Source: CALBTQ01 sp036743315 (GTDB lineage: Bacteria; Lernaellota; Lernaellaia; Lernaellales; Lernaellaceae). From it: a DNA stretch of 7,433 nucleotides. This document shows, in pieces, positions 1 to 5,706 of this stretch. How positions within the stretch are numbered: position 1 is the first letter of the stretch; every line of letters starts with the position of its first letter. The DNA is taken from assembly GCA_036743315.1 (NCBI GenBank), contig DAINPV010000204.1, positions 1 to 7,433 on the forward strand, written 5' to 3'. The notes below the pieces were generated by a model. The model was not told the origin of the DNA, did no database searches, and saw only the letters and a program-made list of their open reading frames with translations. The position numbers and the translations under genes are program-made.

Positions 1-300
1 TAATAACCGATCTTTTTGAAATAAGCCTTCAAGAAGGGTTTTCATGCTCCCGGTCTTAAAAGGGGCAATATTGATACCGTCGATTGTCTTCCACGGCGAA
101 AACCATTCAATATCAGCCGACCACATGCCATGAAAAGTTCCATGATCACGGGGGGTCTCTTCCGTGGGTTCGCCGACCACCCCCCCGTCAGAGATGATCA
201 CGATTTCATTATAATCGAATAATTGGGGGATGTCGTTGACATAATGGCCTATTTGATTATAGGCACCTTGAACTGTTGCCATTTCATCGTTGGGGTTCTT
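1..300 (-). pseudogene. hsdR: Type I restriction endonuclease R subunit (HsdR), N-terminally truncated fragment, open at left edge
   Basis: HsdR is the DNA-translocating and cleaving subunit of type I restriction-modification complexes. The minus-strand frame is open from 303 to the window edge, with an in-frame TGA at 304-306. It reads KNPNDEMATVQGAYNQIGHY, then DYNEIVIISDG and, further on, EWFSPWKTIDGINIAPF and LLEGLFQKDRLL. These match the family pattern ELKNP-DE-AT, YNE-LVISDG, PWKTIDG and L-GLF-K-R-L that follows the nuclease core. Only the Lys of the D...E-x-K nuclease site remains; the codons for the preceding Glu and everything upstream are replaced by the glycyl radical enzyme gene. 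The first ATG in frame is at 280-282 and has no convincing ribosome binding site; it is probably an ordinary internal Met. The helicase motor domains would lie beyond the left edge. G+C is about 45% (136 of 300 bases counted), far below the neighbours. Family assignment is from recognised motifs. Whether this is a relic or an assembly artefact is open. Confidence 0.8.
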
Positions 301-306
301 AGTTCA
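296..306. other. Breakpoint joining two truncated genes (GRE 3' end lost / hsdR 5' end lost)
   Basis: On the minus strand, GRE coding sequence ending in Leu-Asn-Met-Asn runs straight into TAA at 301-299. The A-A of that stop, with the next G, forms the first recognisable hsdR codon (AAG, Lys) in another frame. There is no intergenic spacer, terminator or ribosome binding site. Both genes point the same way, both are cut inside conserved domains, and G+C changes from about 45% to well over 60% here. No insertion sequence, inverted repeat or target-site duplication is visible at the join. Confidence 0.75.
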
Positions 307-2977
307 TGTTAAGCGGATCGAGACCGGCCACATCGCGCAGGTTGTCCAGTAGATTGTCGGAGGCGTTGGGCTGCGGAGTGAGCCCGGGCGTGAAGGCTTC
401 GCCGGCCAGACGGCCCGAGGGCAGCGCGCCGGCCAGCGTGCCGAAAGCGACGTGATTGGACATCGACCAAAATCCGGCGGCGTACGGACCGTTGCGGAAG
501 TTGCGCAGTTTGCCCAGCCGCTCGCGCGCGAAACCGGCGATGCCGTTGGCGATCGCCAGCGCTTCCGGACTGCCCGAACCAAACAGCGGCACGCGATGCC
601 GCACGCGCGCGTGCAGTTGCGGATCGGAGGCGAAATTGTCGACCACCGCTTGGCGCAGTTGGGCGAAGCTCGCGCGGCGTTCGTCGAAGACCAGCGTCTT
701 GACGGCCATCAGCGAATCGGTGACGTCGGCCAGGCCGATCAACGCGGTGCCGGTGGAGTTGTAACGCGCGCCGCCGTTGACCGCGTCCAACCCCTTTTCC
801 GCCGGACCCTGCAACAACGCCGACAGCAGCGGCGTGGGTCGAATGTCCGCGTGCGCCTCGCCCAGCATGTTGTTGTAGCGCACGGCCTCGTCGATCAGAA
901 AACCGAACTGCCGATAAAACGCGGCGCGGAAGTCCTCGAACGATGCGAAGTCCTCGCCCGTTTCCGGGCCGACCTTCCAGTTCATCAGCGGATGGCGGCC
1001 GTTAAACAGGGCCATTTCCAGCGCGGCGACCATGTTGATCATCACGCAGCCGGTGTGTCCCATGTGCTGGCCGGAAATCGTCGGCTCGACGCAGCCGGTG
1101 GCGGACCAATCGCGCAGCGCCTCGTCTGGATAGCCCAGCGCCTTGAGCGGCCGGAAGATCGCCGCGTCGTTGTGCAGCGACGGCGTGGCGCGGGTGATCA
1201 AATTGACCTCGCACAGCCGGCGCAGGTAGGCGTCGCTGTTGACGCCCGGGTGAAAACGCGCGTTCACGTTCGGATCGCGGATGGCCAGGATTTCGGTGGC
1301 CTTGAGGAAAACATAGGTCATGTCGCACACGGCGTCGCGACCGTCTTTGGTCACGCCGCCCAAGGTGATGGCCTGGTCGGACGAACTGCCGCCGAACAGG
1401 TAATTGCCGATGTCCGGAATCAGCGGCAGGTGATCGGTGCAGCGCAGGTACAGACAACCGACGAGCTCGACGGCACGCTTGACGTACGCGGCGCGCTCGG
1501 CCGGCGTCTTCAGGTTTCCCATGTCGCGCGCGAAGTACGGTTGCAGCCACACGTCGAGTCGGCCCAGCGATAAGCCGGTGTTCGTGTTTTCCAGGTGCAG
1601 CGCCACCCAGGTCGTCCAGACCGCCTGCACCGCCTCGGCCAGCGTGCGCGCCGGTTGCTCGGGCACGCGCCGGCAATTTTCGGCGATGGCGCGTAACTCG
1701 CCTCGCCGCGCAGGATCGGTTTCCGCTTCGGCCAGCCGCTCGGCCTCCTGCGCAAGGTTGTGCGCGTAGGCGATCAACCCTTCCAGACTGACGATCATCG
1801 CCTCGCGCGCGTTGCGTTGCGCGGGCGTTGTGTCGGGCGCCGCGTTGCGCTCGCGCAGATCGGCGATGACGCCCCGCGCGCCTTTGCCCAACAGCGTCGG
1901 GTAATCGGGAATCGTGTGCGAGATGCCCACCGTTTTCCAGATGAAGTAAACGGCGAAGCGCTCGTCCAGTTGCTGGCACAGCGGATTGCCGTACTTGTCG
2001 CGCACCCATTCGCGGAAGTTGCGTTTGACCCAATAGGGAAACACCGTATGGTGCAGGATATCGGCCGTTTCGCGCGAGATGGCGTAGGGGTTGAGCTCGC
2101 GGTCCCCGGCCGAATGCAACTCGCCCCAGATCAGCGAGCCGTGCGCGTCGGGGTAGAGCACGACGCCGATTTCGCGGTCGGTGGTCGTGCCGGCGAGCAG
2201 ATCGTCGGCCCGCACGATCGGCCGGCGGTTGGTCATCAGATGTTTGAAGGCGTGCGCCTGGCGCAATTCCGGCACCCAGGGATTGCCGTCGCGGTCGGTT
2301 TCGAAACCGTTTTCACGGTGCCATTGGGTGAGCAGCAAGGGGCGCTCGTGGCTGACCTCCGGTTTCTGGTGAAAATGAATGCGCAGGAATTTTTGCAGGC
2401 GCGGGAAATCGTCGAGGTTCAGATTCGATAGGTATTGGTCGTCGAGATACTTGACGCCCGGATCGCGCTCGGTCGCCGGCAGACACTCGAGCGGGCGGCC
2501 GTGGCCGTTGCCGCCCGACGTTTTGCCGTCGGCTTCGGCCAACGAGCGGCGCAGCGACTTTTCCCGCACCTGGCGGTGCTTTTCCATCGCCCGATGCACC
2601 GAGCCGGTCACCAGCGACAGATAGAAATTGAACAGGCCCAAATAGGAAAAATTGCCTTGCGTACGGATTTTGTTGTGCATCAGCAGCACGAGCACTTCGT
2701 TGGGCGTGGCGCGCAGCATCTCCATCATCACGCTTGCGTGAGCGAAGATCATCACGGTGTCGATCGACTCGGGTAAGGTCGTGAGCACGGTGACGCGCCC
2801 ATCGTGAAAACGAAGGCCCGCGCGCACGGCGTTGTCTTCGGTGCGCAGGCCGACCGAAAAATTCAGCCAACCGTCGTCGCCGGCGAGGTAGCGGTTCAGC
2901 TTGCGGCGGTTGTTGAATTGAAAGGCCAGCACCTTCAACAGGCCGTTGACCAGCAGTTGCGTGGCGGTTGCATTCAT
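299..2977 (-). CDS. Glycyl radical enzyme (pyruvate formate-lyase superfamily) with SCP2-like N-terminal domain, C-terminally truncated
   Basis: The 892-residue product belongs to the GRE superfamily, whose members do radical C-C, C-N or C-O chemistry after activation by a radical-SAM activase. Residues about 35-125 (FHDGRVTV, then ASVMMEMLRATP and NKIRTQGNFSYLGL) resemble an SCP2 sterol-carrier-type fold. A Gly/Ser-rich linker follows near 150-165, and the PFL barrel runs from about 205 to the end. The active-site motif SATGCVEPT puts the thiyl Cys at residue 629 (codon 1091-1093) and a Glu at 631. That is the dehydratase, lyase and decarboxylase pattern, not the Cys-Cys of true PFL. NGGARYN and GLADVTDSL are also typical. 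The protein ends at LDPLNMN, so the RVxGY radical loop and the C-terminal domain (roughly 100-150 residues in relatives) are missing; as encoded it should be inactive. The ATG at 2977 is preferred because the longer frame (to 3178) overlaps the asnB start and its leader. No activase gene lies in the window, and the substrate is unknown. Confidence 0.85.
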   Translation of the reverse strand: MNATATQLLVNGLLKVLAFQFNNRRKLNRYLAGDDGWLNFSVGLRTEDNAVRAGLRFHDGRVTVLTTLPESIDTVMIFAHASVMMEMLRATPNEVLVLLMHNKIRTQGNFSYLGLFNFYLSLVTGSVHRAMEKHRQVREKSLRRSLAEADGKTSGGNGHGRPLECLPATERDPGVKYLDDQYLSNLNLDDFPRLQKFLRIHFHQKPEVSHERPLLLTQWHRENGFETDRDGNPWVPELRQAHAFKHLMTNRRPIVRADDLLAGTTTDREIGVVLYPDAHGSLIWGELHSAGDRELNPYAISRETADILHHTVFPYWVKRNFREWVRDKYGNPLCQQLDERFAVYFIWKTVGISHTIPDYPTLLGKGARGVIADLRERNAAPDTTPAQRNAREAMIVSLEGLIAYAHNLAQEAERLAEAETDPARRGELRAIAENCRRVPEQPARTLAEAVQAVWTTWVALHLENTNTGLSLGRLDVWLQPYFARDMGNLKTPAERAAYVKRAVELVGCLYLRCTDHLPLIPDIGNYLFGGSSSDQAITLGGVTKDGRDAVCDMTYVFLKATEILAIRDPNVNARFHPGVNSDAYLRRLCEVNLITRATPSLHNDAAIFRPLKALGYPDEALRDWSATGCVEPTISGQHMGHTGCVMINMVAALEMALFNGRHPLMNWKVGPETGEDFASFEDFRAAFYRQFGFLIDEAVRYNNMLGEAHADIRPTPLLSALLQGPAEKGLDAVNGGARYNSTGTALIGLADVTDSLMAVKTLVFDERRASFAQLRQAVVDNFASDPQLHARVRHRVPLFGSGSPEALAIANGIAGFARERLGKLRNFRNGPYAAGFWSMSNHVAFGTLAGALPSGRLAGEAFTPGLTPQPNASDNLLDNLRDVAGLDPLNMN

Positions 2978-3006
2978 GATTTTTCCCGCAGAGGTTGCTG
3001 CCGGGT

Positions 3007-3012
3007 ATTGTA
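3007..3012 (-). promoter_or_regulatory. Candidate -10 element for the glycyl radical enzyme gene
   Basis: The minus strand reads TACAAT here (5 of 6 matches to the sigma-70 -10 box). It would start transcription about 20-25 bases upstream of the ATG at 2977. The -35 region (TTTTTC with an 18-base spacer) is a poor match, so the promoter may be weak or activator-dependent. The leader shows only a weak GGGA a few bases before the start codon. This is prediction from motif and position. Confidence 0.4.
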
Positions 3013-3116
3013 GCGCGAAAGCCGCGCGGGGAAAAACAGGAACAACTTGGCAATGAAAAACGCTTCGCCGGATGATTTCTTGCCGACGATAGCGTAGGAT
3101 TCCCGGAAGCGGTTTT

Positions 3117-3139
3117 CGCGCCGGCCGGGTCGCGGCGCG
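3117..3139 (+). promoter_or_regulatory. GC-rich hairpin in the asnB leader
   Basis: CGCGCCG (3117-3123) can pair with CGGCGCG (3133-3139) across a 9-base loop. The stem ends eight bases before the asnB ribosome binding site. It has no following T-tract, so it is not a standard terminator. It could affect translation initiation or mRNA stability, or be a chance result of high G+C. Confidence 0.3.
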
Positions 3140-3147
3140 TCTTTCAC

Positions 3148-3155
3148 GGGGAGGG
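3148..3155 (+). promoter_or_regulatory. Ribosome binding site of asnB
   Basis: GGGGAGGG lies three bases before the ATG at 3159, with the purine core about 5-8 bases from the start codon. It supports this start, as does the essential Met-Cys N-terminus of the encoded amidotransferase. Confidence 0.65.
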
Positions 3156-3158
3156 TTC

Positions 3159-4820
3159 ATGTGCGGAATAGCGTGCATTCTGGAAATTCGCGGCGACGCC
3201 GCCGAACTGCGTCAACGCGCGCTGACGATGGCCCGCCGGTTGCGGCATCGCGGGCCGGACTGGAGCGGCGTGTACGCCGACGAGCGCGCGGTGCTGGCGC
3301 ACGAACGGTTGTCGATCGTGGACATCGAACACGGGGCGCAACCGTTGCTCAACGAGGCGGGCGATCGCGTCCTGGCGGTCAACGGCGAGATCTACAACCA
3401 TCGCCAACTGCGCGCCGAGTTGAACCGATACCCCTACAAAACGGCCTCGGACTGCGAGGTGATTCTGCCGCTCTACGAAACGTACGGCGTCGATTTCCTC
3501 AACCGGCTCAACGGCATCTTCGCCTTCGCCCTGTACGACAAACGCACCGACAACTACCTGATCGCACGCGATCCGATCGGCGTGAATCCGCTGTACCTGG
3601 GCCGCGACAATCGCGGCAATCTCTACGTCGCCTTCGAAATGAAGGCGCTGGTCGATTTCTGCCGGGTGATCGTCGATTTCCCGCCGGGACATTACCTGAC
3701 CCGCGACACGCAAGAACCGGTCGCCTATTACCGGCCGACGTGGCGTTCCTACGACGCGGTGGCCGAAACGCCGTTGGACATCGCGCGGCTGCGCACCGGC
3801 CTGGAAGAAGCGGTGCGGCGGCAGATGATGAGCGACGTGCCCTACGGCGTGCTCATTTCGGGTGGGCTTGATTCGTCGATCATCGCGGCGGTCGCGCAGA
3901 AGTTCGCGCCCAACCGCATCGAGGACGACGGCGCCTCGGCGGCGTGGTGGCCGCGGTTGCATTCGTTCGGCATCGGCCTGGCCGATTCGCCCGACCTGGT
4001 GGCCGCCCGGCGCGTGGCGCAGGCGATCGGCACGGTGCACCACGAACTGGTGTACACCGTGCAGGAGGGCTTGGACGCGCTGCCCGACGTTATCGCGCAT
4101 ATCGAGACCTACGACGTGACCTCCATTCGCGCCTCGACGCCGATGTTCCTCATGGCGCGGAAGATCAAATCGATGGGCATTAAGATGGTGCTGTCCGGCG
4201 AAGGGGCCGACGAGGTGTTCGGCGGCTACCTGTATTTCCACAAGGCGCCCGACGCCCGCGCGTTGCACGAGGAAACCGTTCTGAAACTCGATCTGCTGCA
4301 CAAATACGATTGCCTGCGCGCCAACAAGTCGATGGCCGCCTGGGGCATCGAGACGCGCGTGCCCTATCTGGATCGCGAGTTTCTGGACGTCGCCATGGCC
4401 TTCGCGCCGCGCGAAAAGATGGTCGGCGCGGGCAAGATGGAAAAGCAACCGCTGCGGCAGGCCTTCGAGCATTACCTGCCCCCGGAGATCGTCTGGCGGC
4501 AGAAGGAACAGTTTTCCGACGGCGTCGGCTATCGCTGGATCGATTCGCTCAAGGCGGCGGCGCAGGAACGCATCTCCGACTCGCAAATGGAAAACGCGCG
4601 CTACCGCTTCATGCACAACACGCCGACGACCAAGGAAGCCTACCTGTACCGGGAGATCTTCGATTCGCTCTTTCCCGGCGACGCGGCGGCGGCCTGCGTG
4701 CCCGGCGGACCGTCCATCGCCTGCAGCACGCCCGCGGCGATCGCCTGGGACGAGAGCTTCGCCCGCCACGCCGACCCTTCGGGACGGGCGGTGATCGGCG
4801 TCCATCGCGACGGAAAATAG
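3159..4820 (+). CDS. asnB: Asparagine synthetase B (glutamine-hydrolysing)
   Basis: AsnB makes L-asparagine from aspartate, ATP and glutamine in the cytoplasm. The 553-residue product matches the E. coli AsnB length (554) and pattern from end to end. It begins Met-Cys-Gly-Ile, and Cys2 becomes the N-terminal nucleophile of the class II glutaminase domain (about 2-190). Glutaminase signatures RHRGPDWSG, AHERLSIVD and VNGEIYNH are present. The synthetase domain (about 210-500) has the PP-loop ATP-binding motif SGGLDSS at 234-240, IETYDVT-IRASTPM, and SGEGADEVFGGYLYFHKAP starting at 346. Near the C-terminus are WRQKEQFSDGVGY, ECVPGGPS-like CVPGGPS and DPSGRAV, all typical of the E. coli-type branch and not of the longer asnO or secondary-metabolism types. 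All catalytic motifs look intact. The gene is divergent from the GRE gene (181 bp between starts) and convergent with the thymidine kinase gene. No clear sigma-70 promoter could be assigned in the leader. Confidence 0.97.
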   Translation: MCGIACILEIRGDAAELRQRALTMARRLRHRGPDWSGVYADERAVLAHERLSIVDIEHGAQPLLNEAGDRVLAVNGEIYNHRQLRAELNRYPYKTASDCEVILPLYETYGVDFLNRLNGIFAFALYDKRTDNYLIARDPIGVNPLYLGRDNRGNLYVAFEMKALVDFCRVIVDFPPGHYLTRDTQEPVAYYRPTWRSYDAVAETPLDIARLRTGLEEAVRRQMMSDVPYGVLISGGLDSSIIAAVAQKFAPNRIEDDGASAAWWPRLHSFGIGLADSPDLVAARRVAQAIGTVHHELVYTVQEGLDALPDVIAHIETYDVTSIRASTPMFLMARKIKSMGIKMVLSGEGADEVFGGYLYFHKAPDARALHEETVLKLDLLHKYDCLRANKSMAAWGIETRVPYLDREFLDVAMAFAPREKMVGAGKMEKQPLRQAFEHYLPPEIVWRQKEQFSDGVGYRWIDSLKAAAQERISDSQMENARYRFMHNTPTTKEAYLYREIFDSLFPGDAAAACVPGGPSIACSTPAAIAWDESFARHADPSGRAVIGVHRDGK

Positions 4821-4827
4821 GCGGCGG

Positions 4828-5448
4828 TCAGGGCTTGCCGGGAACCTTATGGTGCCACAGGCAGCGCACCTCGTAGGATTCGTTCGCCTGCGCGCCCTCG
4901 ACCGAAACGATCGGCTCGTCATAGGGCGCCGGCTCGCCGTCGATCAGCCGCTGGGTGTAAAACGCGGCGTTGTTGCAGCCGGGATAATCGCAGATCGCAT
5001 GCAGCGGATAAGCCACGTCGGCCTGGTTGATCAAGAGCGGCATCTCGCCGAAGGGCTCGCCGCGAAAATCGAGGTTCAGGCCTGACGCCAGCACATTCAT
5101 CCCCCGCAGTTGACATTCCCGCACAACCTTGAGCAGACCGCACCCCGCGGCGAAAAACTGCGCCTCGTCGATGGCCAACACACGGCTGTCGGTCACCAGG
5201 TCGAGGATGCGGCGCGGGTCGTGGGCCGGCACCGTTTCGCAGGGCAGATGCACCTCGCCGAAGCGCGAGCGCACGTCGCGGTCGCGGCTGTCGGACTGCG
5301 GCTTGACGATCACCAGCGGGCAGTTGCTCAGGTACGACAGCGAGTCGAGCCGGTTGAGCAGCGCGCGCGTTTTGCCGCTTTTCATCGGCCCGTAGTAGAC
5401 CTCGAGGAATCCCGGATTGAACACGCGGTGGAAGATGTCGTTGATCAC
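4828..5448 (-). CDS. tdk: Thymidine kinase (TK1 family)
   Basis: The enzyme phosphorylates thymidine to dTMP with ATP in the pyrimidine salvage pathway. The 206-residue length fits the compact TK1/bacterial class II family. Visible motifs are the P-loop GPMKSGKT at 20-27, the Walker B/catalytic DEAQFF at 94-99, GLNLDFRGEPFG at about 123-134 (substrate-side segment) and the TQRL motif at 165-168. The structural zinc site is present but variant: Cys153 and Cys158 are separated by four residues instead of the usual two, and the second half is Cys196-x2-His199, a form seen in Bacillus-type enzymes. YEVRC before Cys196 is typical of the thymidine-binding lasso end. The start is GTG at 5446-5448, chosen because a GAGG-containing site precedes it; no upstream ATG in frame was preferred. 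The stop codon is 7 bp from the asnB stop, convergent. Confidence 0.95.
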   Translation of the reverse strand: MINDIFHRVFNPGFLEVYYGPMKSGKTRALLNRLDSLSYLSNCPLVIVKPQSDSRDRDVRSRFGEVHLPCETVPAHDPRRILDLVTDSRVLAIDEAQFFAAGCGLLKVVRECQLRGMNVLASGLNLDFRGEPFGEMPLLINQADVAYPLHAICDYPGCNNAAFYTQRLIDGEPAPYDEPIVSVEGAQANESYEVRCLWHHKVPGKP

Positions 5449-5454
5449 AACGTC

Positions 5455-5461
5455 GATCCTC
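5455..5461 (-). promoter_or_regulatory. Ribosome binding site deciding the GTG start of tdk
   Basis: The minus strand carries GAGGATC six bases before the GTG codon, a good Shine-Dalgarno match at acceptable spacing. It supports the non-ATG start at 5448. Confidence 0.55.
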
Positions 5462-5480
5462 GTGTGGGGGTTGGGGGAGC

Positions 5481-5510
5481 ATCATAAGCGACGCGAGGGG
5501 AACGGGGCAA
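5481..5510 (-). promoter_or_regulatory. Candidate sigma-70 promoter of tdk
   Basis: On the minus strand, TTGCCC (5510-5505) and TATGAT (5486-5481) are separated by 18 bases. Each matches the consensus at four or five positions. Transcription would begin near 5474, giving a leader of about 25 bases. The assignment rests on motif and position only. Confidence 0.45.
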
Positions 5511-5534
5511 GCGAAGGATTGCCTCGGCGATGGT

Positions 5535-5594
5535 ATTCGAATTTAAATAACCTTTGAAAAAACGAAAGGATAGAGTCTTTATAAATATTCGAAT
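5535..5594. repeat. Two copies of the palindrome ATTCGAAT, 52 bp apart
   Basis: The perfect 8-base palindrome ATTCGAAT occurs at 5535-5542 and again at 5587-5594, both preceded by T. The start-to-start distance is 52 bp, close to five helical turns, so proteins bound to both would face the same side of the DNA. The pair sits between the outward-facing tdk and lipoprotein genes in a tract of about 30% G+C (36 of 120 bases counted for 5521-5640). It could be a paired operator; no regulator is identified. Confidence 0.4.
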
Positions 5595-5611
5595 AAAAAG
5601 CAAATTAATGG

Positions 5612-5640
5612 TTGATAACAGGCATTTTTTTTCGCAAAAT
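5612..5640 (+). promoter_or_regulatory. Candidate promoter of the lipoprotein gene
   Basis: TTGATA (5612-5617, 5 of 6 matches to the -35 box) and CAAAAT (5635-5640, 4 of 6 to the -10 box) are separated by 17 bases containing a T8 tract. Transcription would start near 5647, about 60 bases before the ATG. An imperfect inverted repeat, CGCAAA (5633-5638) and TTTGCG (5652-5657), overlaps the -10 box and the predicted start, where an operator could lie. Other A+T-rich placements are possible, for example TATAAA at 5580-5585. Confidence 0.4.
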
Positions 5641-5695
5641 ATGGTTGCCAATTTGCGTCGGCGACCGATTTTCGAGCGGGCGTAAAAAAATGAAC

Positions 5696-5700
5696 GGGAG
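5696..5700 (+). promoter_or_regulatory. Ribosome binding site of the lipoprotein gene
   Basis: GGGAG lies six bases before the ATG at 5707. It supports that codon over the ATG at 5690, which reads only six codons before a stop. Confidence 0.6.
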
Positions 5701-5706
5701 AAAACG

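Noticed and set aside
299..303. Programmed frameshift fusing the glycyl radical enzyme to HsdR
   Set aside because: A frameshift here could join the frames, but there is no slippery heptamer or downstream structure, and a fusion of two halves of unrelated enzymes makes no functional sense.
452..1573. 373-codon open frame on the plus strand opposite the glycyl radical enzyme gene
   Set aside because: It mirrors the third-position G+C bias of the real gene, has no recognisable domain and no ribosome binding site.
2978..3178. Longer start for the glycyl radical enzyme (67 extra residues)
   Set aside because: The extension overlaps the asnB start and leader and the candidate TACAAT promoter. 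It is Arg/Pro-rich with no domain character. The ATG at 2977 fits better.
3144..4922. 592-codon open frame on the minus strand opposite asnB
   Set aside because: It is antisense to a complete, well-matched asnB, its translation is rich in Arg, His and Val with no family motif, and long antisense frames are common in high-G+C DNA.
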